From: Rhodobacter sp. 24-YEA-8
GTDB lineage: Bacteria; Pseudomonadota; Alphaproteobacteria; Rhodobacterales; Rhodobacteraceae
NCBI RefSeq assembly: GCF_900105075.1
Contig: NZ_FNSK01000001.1
Span: 1,067,001-1,131,000, forward strand
Direction of reading: 5' to 3'
Length of the DNA: 64,000 nucleotides
The stretch's first letter is position 1; the number at the start of each line of letters is the position of its first letter. Positions 1-9,121 of the stretch are shown here, piece after piece. Under the pieces are notes generated by a model. It did not search any database and was not told the origin of the DNA. It saw nothing but the letters and a program-made list of their open reading frames with translations. The position numbers and the translations under genes were made by a program.

Positions 1-2
1 AG

Positions 3-1970
3 GCCGGTCTTCAGGGCCTCGTTGACGCGATTCTCGCGGATCGCCGGGCGGATCCGGCGGTGCTGGCGGCCGGGTTCCTCACCGACGGATTCGTGGATGC
101 AAAGGCTGCGCTTGACGGCGCGCGCGACATCATCGCCGAGGGGCTGTCGGAGGATGCGGGGCTTCTGGGCCGGCTGCGCGAGCATATGCGCAAGGAAGGC
201 CGGCTGAGTGCAAAGGTTCAGGCCGGGAAAGAGGCGGCCGGCGCGAAATTCTCGGATTATTTCGACCATAACGAATCCTTCCGCGATGCGCCGTCGCACC
301 GCGTTCTCGCCATGCTGCGCGGCCGCAATGAAGATGTTCTGTCGATTGATCTCGAGATCGACCCCGAGGCGCCGCGCGGCGAATCTCCGTCCGAGCGCGC
401 CTGTGCGGCGGTGCTGCTGGCCTCGGGCCCGGGCGCGGGCGACAAATATCTGCGCGAGGCGGCGGCCTGGGCCTGGCGGATCAAGCTGAAAACCTCGCTG
501 ACGCTGGACCTGATGGCAGAACTGCGCGAGGCGGCGGAGGCCGAAGCGATCCGGGTCTTTGCCCGCAATCTCAAGGATCTGCTGCTGGCGGCGCCGGCGG
601 GCGGCAAGGCCACGATGGGGCTTGATCCCGGCATCCGCACCGGGGTCAAGGTTGCCGTGGTCGATGCCACGGGTAAGCTTCTGGCAACCGAAACCGTCTA
701 TCCTTTCCAGCCGAAGAACGATCTGCGCGGCGCCCAGGTGGCGATTGCGAAACTGATCGGCAATCACGGCGTCAAGCTGATCGCCATCGGCAATGGCACA
801 GCGAGCCGCGAGACCGAGAAGATGGTCGCCGATCTGCTGGCGCTGCTGCCGGCTGGCGCTCATAAGCCGGTGAAGGTGGTGGTCTCCGAGGCCGGCGCCT
901 CGGTCTATTCGGCCTCGGAACTGGCCGCACGGGAATTCCCGGGGCTGGATGTGTCCCTGCGCGGTGCGGTTTCCATCGCGCGGCGGCTGCAGGATCCTCT
1001 GGCGGAACTGGTGAAAATCGAGCCGAAATCGATCGGCGTTGGCCAGTATCAGCATGATGTCGATCAGCACCGGCTGGCGAAAAGCCTCGACGCGGTGGTC
1101 GAGGATGCGGTGAACGCGGTCGGCGTTGATCTCAACACGGCTTCGGCGCCGCTGCTTGCCCGGGTGTCGGGCGTGGGGCAGGGGCTGGCCGAAAGCATCG
1201 TGGCGCATCGCGATGCCAATGGGCCGTTCGCAAGCCGGCGCGAGCTGTTGAAAGTTGCGCGGCTCGGGCCAAAGGCCTTTGAACAGGCGGCGGGCTTCCT
1301 GCGCATCCCGGATGGGAAAGAGCCGCTCGATGCCTCCTCCGTCCATCCGGAAGCCTATGATGTCGCCCGTAAAATCGTCGCCGCCTGCGGGCGCGACATC
1401 CGCAGCCTGATGGGTGATGGCGGGGTGCTGAAACAGCTCAACCCCGGTCAGTTTGTCGATGAGAAATTCGGCCTGCCCACGGTGCGCGACATCCTGTCGG
1501 AACTTGAAAAACCGGGCCGCGACCCGCGTCCTGAATTCAAAACCGCAACCTTCGCGGATGGGATCGAAGAGATCAAAGATCTCAAACCCGGCATGGTGCT
1601 GGAAGGCACCGTCACCAATGTCGCGGCTTTTGGCGCCTTCGTTGATATCGGCGTGCATCAGGACGGGCTGGTCCATGTCAGCCAGCTGGCCGATAAATTC
1701 GTTTCCGATCCGCATGAGGTGGTAAAGGCCGGCGATGTGGTGAAGGTGACCGTGGTCGAGGTTGATGTCGCGCGCAAGCGGATCGCTCTGACGATGAAGA
1801 AAGACGGCGGCGCCTCGGCGAAATCGGCGCGTGAGGAACGCGGCCCCGGCCGGGAGCAGACCCGCGACCGCAGCCCGCAAAAGGGCAACCGGCCAATGTC
1901 CTCGTCGCCACAATCCTCGGGCGGGGGCAATGCCTTTGCCGATGCGCTCAAGGGCAAATTCGGGCGCTGA
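3..1970 (+). CDS. tex: Tex-type RNA-binding transcription accessory protein, 5' end outside the window
   Basis: Cytoplasmic nucleic-acid-binding protein of the Tex/YhgF family, linked in other bacteria to transcription elongation and stress tolerance. The frame is open to the window edge, so the N-terminal part is missing and 656 codons are visible, against roughly 750-800 residues for the family. In order I see a YqgF-like RNase H fold ([16 protein letters not shown], about nt 616-665), a helix-hairpin-helix segment ([19 protein letters not shown], from about nt 1129) and a C-terminal S1 domain ([20 protein letters not shown], from about nt 1612), then a charged disordered tail. The order matches the family exactly. 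Nothing odd is seen apart from the window truncation. Confidence 0.96.
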   Translation, partial: AGLQGLVDAILADRRADPAVLAAGFLTDGFVDAKAALDGARDIIAEGLSEDAGLLGRLREHMRKEGRLSAKVQAGKEAAGAKFSDYFDHNESFRDAPSHRVLAMLRGRNEDVLSIDLEIDPEAPRGESPSERACAAVLLASGPGAGDKYLREAAAWAWRIKLKTSLTLDLMAELREAAEAEAIRVFARNLKDLLLAAPAGGKATMGLDPGIRTGVKVAVVDATGKLLATETVYPFQPKNDLRGAQVAIAKLIGNHGVKLIAIGNGTASRETEKMVADLLALLPAGAHKPVKVVVSEAGASVYSASELAAREFPGLDVSLRGAVSIARRLQDPLAELVKIEPKSIGVGQYQHDVDQHRLAKSLDAVVEDAVNAVGVDLNTASAPLLARVSGVGQGLAESIVAHRDANGPFASRRELLKVARLGPKAFEQAAGFLRIPDGKEPLDASSVHPEAYDVARKIVAACGRDIRSLMGDGGVLKQLNPGQFVDEKFGLPTVRDILSELEKPGRDPRPEFKTATFADGIEEIKDLKPGMVLEGTVTNVAAFGAFVDIGVHQDGLVHVSQLADKFVSDPHEVVKAGDVVKVTVVEVDVARKRIALTMKKDGGASAKSAREERGPGREQTRDRSPQKGNRPMSSSPQSSGGGNAFADALKGKFGR

Positions 1971-1985
1971 TCCGTTGCGCGCCTG

Positions 1986-2008
1986 CCGCCGGGGGCGATC
2001 CCCGGCGG
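1986..2008 (+). terminator. Hairpin after tex
   Basis: Perfect nine-base stem CCGCCGGGG / CCCCGGCGG with loop GCGAT, starting 16 bases after the tex stop. The tail (AACCCTTATT) is only weakly T-rich, so termination is probable rather than certain. Confidence 0.55.
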
Positions 2009-2067
2009 AACCCTTATTAAGAGATTAACCGCTCACTCTGGCCCCGCAGCTTTTGCGGAGGGGTCAC

Positions 2068-2646
2068 TTGCAGCGCATCATCATTCACTGGACCGGCGGC
2101 CCGCATCAGCCGACCGGGCTTGACCTGCATCATTATCACTATGTTATCGATGGCGCCGGTAAGGTTCATCCTGGACAGTTCCCGGTTGCCGCCAACCAAG
2201 GGCCGCTGGTCAGGGGCGCTTACGCCGCCCATACGCTCAATTGCAACAGCGGCAGCATCGGCGTCGCGCTGGCGGCGATGGCGGGCGCGGTTGAGCAGCC
2301 GTTCTGCCCCGGCAGCGCTCCGGTCACCGAGGCGCAATTGCGGGCGCTGGCGGGTCTGTGCCGCGAGCTGTGCACGCGCTATGCCATCCCGCTCACACCG
2401 CGCACAGTGCTGACCCATGCCGAGGTGCAGCCGACGCTGGGCATAGCGCAGCGCGGCAAATGGGATGTGACCTGGCTGCCGGGCATGGTCGTACCCGGAA
2501 CAGCGATCGCGACCGGCCACCGACTGCGTGCCCTGATCGCCGCCCCGGTGGTTGTGCAAAATAACCGGGCCGGCAGCGGCGTAATTGCCAGCATCCTCGC
2601 GATGATCGCGCGGCTTTTCTCACGTCAAAACAGGAGCTTCATATGA
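2068..2646 (+). CDS. Phage-type peptidoglycan-recognition N-acetylmuramoyl-L-alanine amidase
   Basis: Predicted zinc amidase of the amidase_2/PGRP fold, cleaving the lactyl-amide bond of peptidoglycan; 192 aa. The N-terminus reads IIIHWTGG (first zinc His) followed by HHYHYVIDGAGKV, and TPRTVLTHAEVQ supplies the later His, as in endolysins of tailed phages and gene transfer agents. I chose TTG at 2068 because GGAGGGG lies at 2057-2063 at normal spacing; a TTG at 2053 is also in frame but has no ribosome site. The C-terminal 40 residues are hydrophobic and basic. The stop overlaps the next small membrane gene, which suggests a lysis pair. It is probably a relic of phage DNA inserted after tex. 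No signal peptide is visible. Confidence 0.85.
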   Translation: MQRIIIHWTGGPHQPTGLDLHHYHYVIDGAGKVHPGQFPVAANQGPLVRGAYAAHTLNCNSGSIGVALAAMAGAVEQPFCPGSAPVTEAQLRALAGLCRELCTRYAIPLTPRTVLTHAEVQPTLGIAQRGKWDVTWLPGMVVPGTAIATGHRLRALIAAPVVVQNNRAGSGVIASILAMIARLFSRQNRSFI

Positions 2647-2834
2647 TGGCTGTTCTGGCCCGTATTCTCGCGCGCTATGTTTCCGGCGCCCTGGTGGCTT
2701 ACGGTGTGATCGATCCGGGGCTTGGGCGCGAGATGGCGCTGGACCCGGATCTGGCATTGTTGATCGGAACAACACTCGGCGCGCTGGCTGAGGCCGGCTA
2801 TGCGCTGGCACTCCGCTTTGGCTGGCAAAGATGA
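2643..2834 (+). CDS. Small membrane protein, possible holin
   Basis: A 63-residue protein overlapping the end of the amidase (ATGA arrangement; a second ATG at 2646 is also possible) with AGGAG about ten bases upstream. It has two hydrophobic stretches, around residues 5-22 and 38-57, separated by an acidic turn (DPGLGREMALDPDLA). Size, topology and position directly after an endolysin fit a phage holin, which would form the membrane lesion that releases the amidase. This is inference from context; no holin family signature is recognised by eye. Confidence 0.6.
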   Translation: MMAVLARILARYVSGALVAYGVIDPGLGREMALDPDLALLIGTTLGALAEAGYALALRFGWQR

Positions 2835-3037
2835 CGGGGTGGCCGAGGGCGGCATATGGGCCGGGTTCTGGCGCCTGTTATGGCGTTGATTGACTGATGG
2901 CGGGCGCGCGTGGCAGCACCCAAGGCGGTTCAGGTGGAAAGCGAGGCGCTTTTTGCGCAGACACGCAGGCAAATGGATGCGGCAGCATCTCTGGCCAATG
3001 ATCCTGATGCTGCGCTTCGCTGATCTGCGCCCGGTCG
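2835..3037 (+). other. Gap with no recognised gene
   Basis: About 200 bases between the holin-like gene and the IS481 scar. A 37-codon open frame from GTG at about 2909 is present but matches nothing I know. It is probably decayed phage sequence. Confidence 0.4.
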
Positions 3038-3280
3038 ATGCGCTTCAACATGATCTGTAAGGTCGGGCACTGGCTGACAAAGCCCAGTCACCCCTGGACC
3101 AATCGCCAGCTCGAACGCATGAACCGCACGAACGAGGAGGCCACCGTCAAACGCTTCCATTACGACAGGCACGACCTGCTGCGAGCTCATCTCGCCGACT
3201 TCATAGCGGCTTACAACCTCGCGCGCAGCGTCAGGCCGCTCGGCGGCCTGACGCCCTGGCCACAGGCAAGAACGCCCTGA
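3038..3280 (+). pseudogene. IS481-family transposase C-terminal fragment
   Basis: The translation contains LTKPSHPWTNRQLERMNRT and VKRFHYDRHDLLRAHLADF, which is the conserved end of the DDE integrase core of IS481-type transposases (usual form HRLTKP-HPWTNGQVERMNRT). The Glu in LERMNRT corresponds to the last catalytic acid. Only about 80 residues remain of the usual 300 or so, without the other catalytic residues and without visible terminal repeats, so it is a scar. A second fragment of the same family lies at 19428-19652 on the other strand. Confidence 0.85.
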
Positions 3281-3306
3281 AGATCATTCCGTCGGCGATA
3301 CCGGCC

Positions 3307-4557
3307 TCAGGCGTAGCGGCTGATCGCGAGGTCCTTCGCGTCGATCTCCGGCGCGCGCCCCGAAACCAGATCCGCCAGAACCCGACCCGAGCCGCAGCTC
3401 ATCGTCCAGCCAAGCGTCCCATGGCCGGTATTAAGGAACAGCCCCTGAATCTTTGTTCCGCCGATCACCGGTGTGCCATCCGGCGTCATCGGGCGGAGCC
3501 CGGTCCAGAATGAGGCCTGTTTCGGATCGCCACCCGGGAAGAGATCCATTACGGAATGCTCAAGCGTCCGGCGCCGTTTCGCATCCAGCCGGTCATTATA
3601 GCCGGAGATTTCGGCCATGCCGCCGACCCGGATCCGGTCGCCCAGCCGGGTGATCGCGATCTTGTAGGTCTCGTCCATGATGGTCGATTCCGGGGCCCGC
3701 GCCGGGTCCGCGATCGGAATGGTCAGCGAATAGCCCTTTACCGGATAGACCGGCAGTCTGATCCCCATCGGCTTCAGGATCTGCGGCGAGTAAGACCCGA
3801 GGCAAACCACCACCGCATCTGCCGTTACCAGACCCTTATCGGTCCTGACCCCGGTCGCCCGCCCGCCCTCGGTGACGATATGCTGAATCGTCTCACCCCA
3901 GCGGAAGGTCACGCCCTTTTCTGCCGACAAAGCCGCCAGCGCAGTGGTGAATTTGAAACAGTCGCCGGTCTCGTCCAGCGGCGTGCGCAGCCCGCCCACG
4001 ATCCGGTCCTTCACATGGGCGAGGCCGGGCTCCACGGCAACACAGCCGTCCGGATCGAGCAGCTCGCAGGGAATGCCATCCGCCTTCAGCGCTTTCACAT
4101 CCTTGGCCGAAGCCTCCAGCTGCGCCTCGGTCCGGAAAAGCTGCAGGGTTCCGTTCATGCCGTGATCATACTGGATCCCGGTCTCCTGGCGGATCTGGGC
4201 AAAGCTCTCGCGCGAGTAATCCGCGATCCGGAGCATCCGGCTTTTGTTGATCGCATAGCGCGAGGCAGTGCAGTTCCTGAGCAGTTTGAACAGCCAGCCG
4301 ATCATCGTCGTGTCGATCTTCAGCTTAAGGATCAGGGGGGCATGTTCCATCATCACCCATTTGATCGCCTTCAGGGGGATCCCCGGTGCGGCCCAGGGGC
4401 TGCAATAGCCAAATGACACCTCGCCCGCATTGGCGAAAGATGTCTCCAGCGCCGGCCCGTCCTCGCGGTCGATCACCGTGACCTCATGGCCGGCCTTGGC
4501 CAGATACCAGGCCGAGGTGATCCCTACGACCCCGCCGCCGAGAACGATGACTTTCAT
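3307..4557 (-). CDS. dadA: D-amino acid dehydrogenase (small subunit type)
   Basis: FAD-dependent oxidative deamination of D-amino acids, classically D-alanine to pyruvate, feeding electrons to the respiratory chain at the inner membrane. The 416 residues match the full length of DadA. The N-terminus has the dinucleotide-binding motif [10 protein letters not shown] (residues 3-12) and DREDG at the end of beta strand 2; the C-terminus carries [15 protein letters not shown], the usual FAD-closing motif. The start ATG at 4557 faces the divergent Lrp-type gene across 173 bases, the common DadA-DadR arrangement, so induction by alanine through that regulator is likely. No lesion is seen. Confidence 0.95.
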   Translation of the reverse strand: MKVIVLGGGVVGITSAWYLAKAGHEVTVIDREDGPALETSFANAGEVSFGYCSPWAAPGIPLKAIKWVMMEHAPLILKLKIDTTMIGWLFKLLRNCTASRYAINKSRMLRIADYSRESFAQIRQETGIQYDHGMNGTLQLFRTEAQLEASAKDVKALKADGIPCELLDPDGCVAVEPGLAHVKDRIVGGLRTPLDETGDCFKFTTALAALSAEKGVTFRWGETIQHIVTEGGRATGVRTDKGLVTADAVVVCLGSYSPQILKPMGIRLPVYPVKGYSLTIPIADPARAPESTIMDETYKIAITRLGDRIRVGGMAEISGYNDRLDAKRRRTLEHSVMDLFPGGDPKQASFWTGLRPMTPDGTPVIGGTKIQGLFLNTGHGTLGWTMSCGSGRVLADLVSGRAPEIDAKDLAISRYA

Positions 4558-4685
4558 TGCGATTTTCCCCTGTTGCCGGACCCGATCCTGCGCGCGATCT
4601 TGGGGGGCCTGGCTATGATGTCGATTTTTCCCGATGCTCGTTGATCATTGATCGAATGTCCTGTTGATTGACGCAATATTCTGCG

Positions 4686-4710
4686 ATTATTTGGCGATAA
4701 TTGAAATAAT
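4686..4710. promoter_or_regulatory. Inverted repeat between dadA and its Lrp-type regulator
   Basis: ATTATTT (4686-4692) and AAATAAT (4704-4710) form a perfect inverted repeat with an 11-base AT-rich spacer, 20 bases before the regulator start. AT-rich dyads of this kind are typical Lrp/AsnC sites. A nearby GATCATTGATC repeat (about 4643-4653) may also contribute. Confidence 0.5.
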
Positions 4711-4730
4711 AAGGCGGCAGGCGCAATTCC

Positions 4731-5171
4731 ATGTCAGAGATCGACCGGATCGACCGCGCCTTGATTCGAGCGCTTCGCCGCGATGCCCGCATGTCCAATG
4801 TCGCGCTGGCGGCAGAGGTCGGGCTCTCGCCCTCGGCCTGCCTGCGCCGGGTGCGTCTGCTGGAAGAAAACGGCACCATCCGCGGCTATACGGCGCTGGT
4901 GGCGGGCCCCGCCTCGGAAAGCCGCCATGTGGTGATCGTGCGGATCAGTCTCTCTCGCCAGACCGAAGAAATCCTGAACGCCTTTGAGGCCGAGGTCCGC
5001 AAACACCCCGAGATCCGGCAATGCTGGCTGATGACCGGGGAGGAGGACTACCTTCTCCATCTCGAGGCCGAAAATCCGGGTGACTATGAGCGGATCCATA
5101 AGGAGATCCTGTCGCGCCTGCCGGGCGTCACCCGGATCAATTCCAGCTTCGCCATCCGCAGCGTTATCTGA
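4731..5171 (+). CDS. Lrp/AsnC-family transcriptional regulator, likely controlling dadA
   Basis: A 146-residue regulator with an N-terminal winged helix (IDRALIRALRRDARMSNVAL, then LSPSACLRRVRLLEENGTIRG) and a C-terminal RAM ligand-binding domain (residues 65-140). The recognition helix has the PSACLRRV form seen in DadR/Lrp members. It is divergent from dadA with an AT-rich dyad between them, so it probably senses alanine or another D/L-amino acid and regulates dadA and itself. The ATG at 4731 is preceded by an AGGCGGCAGG stretch. It is unlike the two Lrp paralogues at 59.6-60.8 kb in sequence, so it is not a recent duplication. Confidence 0.9.
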   Translation: MSEIDRIDRALIRALRRDARMSNVALAAEVGLSPSACLRRVRLLEENGTIRGYTALVAGPASESRHVVIVRISLSRQTEEILNAFEAEVRKHPEIRQCWLMTGEEDYLLHLEAENPGDYERIHKEILSRLPGVTRINSSFAIRSVI

Positions 5172-6043
5172 CAGGCCTTCGCGCGCGTGCGGAGATCTGT
5201 CGGGAGAGATGCGTCAGACCACGCGCCCCGCCTGCCTCGGCTCGGGTTTCCCCCCTGGTGCCAGGGAGGGGAGGGATTGTGGCCAAATTGCGGCGAATCC
5301 CCGGGGCGGAACGCTGCATTGGCACGGATGATTCGCAGATTTCCCTTGGGTCAATGTTGCTCAGGTGAGCGTTAATACTTCTAAACCAGCTTACTGATCA
5401 GCCTTTGGCAACGCGGCGTCACGAGAGGGGCACAAACTCATTGGCTTTTCGGGGCAGGGTTAATTCGCGCCCTGGTTGATGTGCGCTGTTCTGTTTCAGG
5501 CAACAAATCCAGGCAGTCTGGCCGGTTTCGGGGGCTTGTGAGCAGAGATTTCGAAAGTTCCTAGAGAATTTTGCTGAAATTTTCTGAAACTCTGACTGGA
5601 CCTGTCTCTGGTGCGGAAACAATTGACCTGCCGAAAATGACCTCCGGCTCGCCTCGCAGGACTGGTTTTGTCCTGCAGGAGAACACCTTCTTGCCGCAAT
5701 CTGCGCCTTTTCCGCTTCCTTCCGGGACAAAGCAAAGCTAGATATTGATCGTCAGCTGCAAGACGTATGGGCCGTGGGGGCGGTCGTATGTTGGTGGTGT
5801 GCCGCAAGGCACCAGAGTGGTGACGAGAGTGCTGCCGATACCGGTAATCCGGATGCCCGCTTTTGCGGGTAAGGTCTTTTACAGGCCGGCGTATCCTCAT
5901 CCCATCCACCTCCATTCGACGGGTTCGCTCGGTATTATCGTGCGATTGTGCCCGTTGCAGGAGTTTACGACGACCATTTCGGGTCGTTTCTGGATGGGAT
6001 TTGCGGCGACGGATTTCGTTGTCGGGATGTACGAGGACCTGAG
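5172..6043 (+). other. Long leader upstream of the RTX/Hint gene
   Basis: 872 bases with no gene I can support. It is less GC-rich in the middle (5330-5640) than the flanks. It holds an imperfect tandem pair TTTTGCTGAAA / TTTTCTGAAA (about 5569-5590) and a small hairpin CCCGC-TTTT-GCGGG (5856-5869). The downstream frame is open from 5948, but the ribosome site lies just before 6044, so the upstream 32 codons are taken as leader. Confidence 0.5.
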
Positions 6044-8551
6044 ATGCCTGTTATCGCACTTTACAATTTCGAAGAACCGACGACGCACCTCATCCGTGAC
6101 GAAGCCCCTTCGCATGGCGAGCAGAATGGTGGCCTGACCGGCGGGGCGACCGTCAGTGGCGGCAACCTCAATCTGGACGGCCAGACCGGCTATGTGAAAT
6201 TCGATCCTCACATGGATTTCCAGCTGTCGAGCGGCACCGTCGGTATCAGCTTTACCCCGACCGCCAGCCCGATGAGCGAAAATCAGACCGTTGTGTCGCG
6301 CGACACCGCCGGCGATCACGAGGGCAGCTTCCGCATCGAAGTCACCCCGGATGGCGCAGTGATCGTGACCAGCGAAAGCGGTGCGGGTGATACCGTTTAC
6401 ACCACCGGCCCGGGGTTCTTCACCCCCGGCGACACCATCGACCTGACCTTCTCCTGGGATCAGGGCGGTGCCGGCGGCCAGCTTAATGTCACCAATACCA
6501 CCACCGGCGGCGTCAGCTCGCAGCCGACTTCGCCTGATGTGACCCTGGTGATGGCCGATTACGGCCAGCCCTGGATCCTCGGCGGCGGCCAGGAAACCAC
6601 TTCCGACCCGCTGAATCCCGAAGTCACCAGCCATTTCGAAGGCACGGTCGGCCATTTCTGGGTTTCCGACAGCGTTGACAACCATCCAGTCGGCGAGCCG
6701 CCGATTGCAAATCCCGACATCGCCGAGGTGGATGAGGATGGCGTGGTGGAGATCGACGTCCTCGCCAATGACAGCGATCCCGAGGGCGGCGCCCTGACCG
6801 TGACCAGCGCCAGTGCCGGCAATGGGACGGTTGAGATCGGCGAAAATGGCGTGCTGATCTATCGTCCGAACCCCGATTTCAACGGCGAAGACACCATCAC
6901 CTATACGATCACCGATCCCGACGGCATGACCGCCTCAACCACGGTGACCGTGACGGTGCATCCGGTGAATGACGATCCGGTGGCGAATGACGACTTTGCC
7001 TCGACCACCGGCAGCACCCCGGTCGTGATCTATCCGTTGGCCAATGACACGGATGTCGATGGCGACACTCTGTCGCTGGTTGGAACACCGACCTCGCCCA
7101 ATGGCACGGTCGAGCTGCTGCCCGATGGTGGCATCCGCTTTACGCCGAACCCGGGCTTCACCGGCACTGCCGAGATCGGCTATGAAATCACCGATGGCAA
7201 TGGCGGCACCGACACCGCGACGATCTTCGTCACCGTCAATCCCGGAACCGGCCGCGACGGCATCATCACCGGGACCGATGGCGATGATCTGATCGGACCT
7301 GGCTATATCGATGCCGATGGTGATGAAGTTGACGCCGGTGACGCGATCATCCCGGGCGATGGCCCGGATGATGACCGTATCTATGCCGGCGCCGGTAATG
7401 ACACCGTGCTCGCGGGTGCAGGCAATGACACCGTTTACGGCGGCACCGGCGATGATCAGATTTACGGCGGCTCCGGCGATGACGTGCTCTACGGCGATGA
7501 GGGCGACGACATCCTCTATGGCGGCTCCGGCGACGACGTGCTCTATGGTGGCGAGGGTGACGACATCCTGTTCGGCGGCACTGGCGATGACACGCTTTAC
7601 GGCGGGGCAGGGAACGACACCCTGTTCGGCGGGGAAGGCGCGGATCAGCTGTTCGGCGGCGAGGGGAACAATGTCATCTTCGGTGGCGCCGGAAATGATA
7701 CGATCACGCTCAGCGGCGGCGGAGACACGGTTTTCGGCGGCGCAGATCGCGACACGTTCATTGTTGAAAACCAGGGCGCCGGCATCGGCAGCTATATTGA
7801 TGGCGGCGAAGAGGGAGACGATTACGACACGCTCGACCTTTCGGGCGCCGGTCCGCTGCGCATCGTCTATGACGAGGAAAACCCGGAAAATGGCCGCGTC
7901 CATTTCCTCGACCGTGACGGCAATGAGGTCGGCCATCTCGATTTCCGCAATATCGAGAATGTCATCCCCTGCTTTACCCCGGGCACGCTGATCGCGACGC
8001 CGCGTGGTGAGGTGCCGGTCGAGGAGCTGCGCGCCGGTGACCGGGTGATCACCCGCGACAACGGCATCCAGGAGATCCGCTGGATCGGTGAAAAGGCGCT
8101 GACCGGGCAGCAGCTGCGCGTCGACAGCCACCTGCAGCCGGTTCTGGTCAAGGCGCACAGCCTTGGCAATGGTCTGCCCGAGCGTGACATGCTGGTCTCG
8201 CCGAACCACCGTCTGCTGGTCGCCAATGACCGGACCCAGCTTTACTTCGACGAACATGAAGTGCTGGTCTCGGCCAAGCATCTTGTGGGCGCGAACGGCA
8301 TCCATCAGGTCGCATCGATCGGTGTCAGCTATATTCACTTCATGTGTGACCGCCACGAGGTCGTGCTGTCGAACGGTGCCTGGACCGAAAGCTTCCAGCC
8401 CGGCGATTACACGCTGAAAGGCATGGGCAATGCGCAGCGTAATGAGATCTTTGAACTCTTCCCCGATCTGAAGACCGAAGAAGGCCTCGGCAATTACCAT
8501 GCCGCCCGCCGCACGTTGAAAAAGCATGAGGCGAGACTGCTCGCCCGCTGA
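6044..8551 (+). CDS. Large exported LamG / Ig-like / RTX / Hint-domain protein
   Basis: An 835-residue protein, probably exported by a type I secretion system and calcium-dependent. Domains in order: a concanavalin/LamG-like region (about 1-215); two cadherin-like (tandem-95 type) Ig modules with VLANDSDPEGG and PLANDTDVDGD (about 220-410); RTX nonapeptides such as GGSGDDVLYGG (about 445-576); and a Hint module beginning CFTPGTLIATPRGEVPVEEL with its Cys at residue 643 and SPNHRLLVAND as the conserved His block. No Sec signal peptide is present, as expected for RTX substrates. I start at ATG 6044 because GAGGACC sits just upstream; an in-frame ATG at 5948 lacks one. Hint_2 tails like this are typical of Rhodobacteraceae and may self-cleave or attach the protein; adhesion or surface display is inferred, not shown. 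Confidence 0.88.
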   Translation: MPVIALYNFEEPTTHLIRDEAPSHGEQNGGLTGGATVSGGNLNLDGQTGYVKFDPHMDFQLSSGTVGISFTPTASPMSENQTVVSRDTAGDHEGSFRIEVTPDGAVIVTSESGAGDTVYTTGPGFFTPGDTIDLTFSWDQGGAGGQLNVTNTTTGGVSSQPTSPDVTLVMADYGQPWILGGGQETTSDPLNPEVTSHFEGTVGHFWVSDSVDNHPVGEPPIANPDIAEVDEDGVVEIDVLANDSDPEGGALTVTSASAGNGTVEIGENGVLIYRPNPDFNGEDTITYTITDPDGMTASTTVTVTVHPVNDDPVANDDFASTTGSTPVVIYPLANDTDVDGDTLSLVGTPTSPNGTVELLPDGGIRFTPNPGFTGTAEIGYEITDGNGGTDTATIFVTVNPGTGRDGIITGTDGDDLIGPGYIDADGDEVDAGDAIIPGDGPDDDRIYAGAGNDTVLAGAGNDTVYGGTGDDQIYGGSGDDVLYGDEGDDILYGGSGDDVLYGGEGDDILFGGTGDDTLYGGAGNDTLFGGEGADQLFGGEGNNVIFGGAGNDTITLSGGGDTVFGGADRDTFIVENQGAGIGSYIDGGEEGDDYDTLDLSGAGPLRIVYDEENPENGRVHFLDRDGNEVGHLDFRNIENVIPCFTPGTLIATPRGEVPVEELRAGDRVITRDNGIQEIRWIGEKALTGQQLRVDSHLQPVLVKAHSLGNGLPERDMLVSPNHRLLVANDRTQLYFDEHEVLVSAKHLVGANGIHQVASIGVSYIHFMCDRHEVVLSNGAWTESFQPGDYTLKGMGNAQRNEIFELFPDLKTEEGLGNYHAARRTLKKHEARLLAR

Positions 8552-8618
8552 GCCCTCAGGGCCCGGCACCACGGTTTATGCAGCGACTCCGGCGGAGCAA
8601 TCCGCTGGACGAGAGGAA

Positions 8619-8650
8619 AAGGGCTCCGCTTGCGGGGCCCTTTTTCTTTT
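8619..8650 (+). terminator. Rho-independent terminator after the RTX/Hint gene
   Basis: AGGGCTCCG-CTTG-CGGGGCCCT hairpin followed by TTTTTCTTTT, about 70 bases past the stop codon. Confidence 0.85.
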
Positions 8651-8723
8651 ACGCGGCAGCTGTCTGGCGGAATTGGCTGGGCGGCGGCTTCAGATATGGG
8701 CCCCAGATCCGGAAGCCGGAATG

Positions 8724-8750
8724 AAAAAGAGGGGCCGGAAATCCGGCCCC
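8724..8750 (-). terminator. Terminator for the DUF1127 gene
   Basis: Perfect stem GGGGCCGG-AAAT-CCGGCCCC at 8731-8750. Read on the minus strand it is followed by TCTTTTTC, and it lies about 60 bases past the DUF1127 stop. Confidence 0.8.
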
Positions 8751-8806
8751 AGTCTCAGGGGTTCAATTAAGGGGAAGGCGATCTTGCAGCGCGTTTGCGC
8801 CCGCGA

Positions 8807-9034
8807 TCACGCGCGCCAGAACGGCTTTGCCACTTCGCTGTCGCGCGTCACCGGGGCCATGCCGATATCGCGCAACAGGTGATCATCCAGCCGGGCCAGC
8901 GACAGGCGCGTGCGCTTTCGGATCTGCCACCGCGCCAGCCCCAGGCCAATCGCGACCAGCAGACGCGATACCGGCGGCAAACGGTCAAGCCGCGACAGAG
9001 AGGCAGGACGGGACGGAGTGGATTGCCAGGTCAT
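8807..9034 (-). CDS. Small DUF1127 protein
   Basis: 75 residues, basic, with the DUF1127 core near the C-terminus (RTRLSLARLDDHLLRDIGM, residues about 42-60). In this family the L-x-x-L-D-D-x-L-L-x-D-I-G pattern is diagnostic. Alphaproteobacterial DUF1127 proteins have been tied to small-RNA and phosphate or stress physiology, but no biochemical role can be read here. It is divergent from a MocR-type regulator with an 87-base shared promoter holding a dyad, so control by that regulator is likely. Confidence 0.88.
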   Translation of the reverse strand: MTWQSTPSRPASLSRLDRLPPVSRLLVAIGLGLARWQIRKRTRLSLARLDDHLLRDIGMAPVTRDSEVAKPFWRA

Positions 9035-9046
9035 TTCTGTTATGCC

Positions 9047-9060
9047 TTGTATTGGTACAA
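9047..9060. promoter_or_regulatory. Dyad in the DUF1127/MocR divergent promoter
   Basis: TTGTA-TTGG-TACAA, perfect five-base arms, overlapping ATTG-GTA-CAAT. It is the only clear symmetric element in the 87-base gap and is a plausible MocR operator. Confidence 0.45.
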
Positions 9061-9121
9061 TCTGGCTGATATGCTACAAAAAGAAATACAATAGCCAAAT
9101 ATCAATCACCAGAGCTACATT

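Noticed and set aside
7380..7770. Tandem repeats that could suggest a CRISPR or satellite array
   Set aside because: The period is 27 bases and encodes GGxGxDxLx nonapeptides in frame; it is an RTX domain.
6935..8572. Minus-strand open frame of 545 codons
   Set aside because: Antisense to the RTX/Hint gene; its repeats mirror the RTX nonapeptides.
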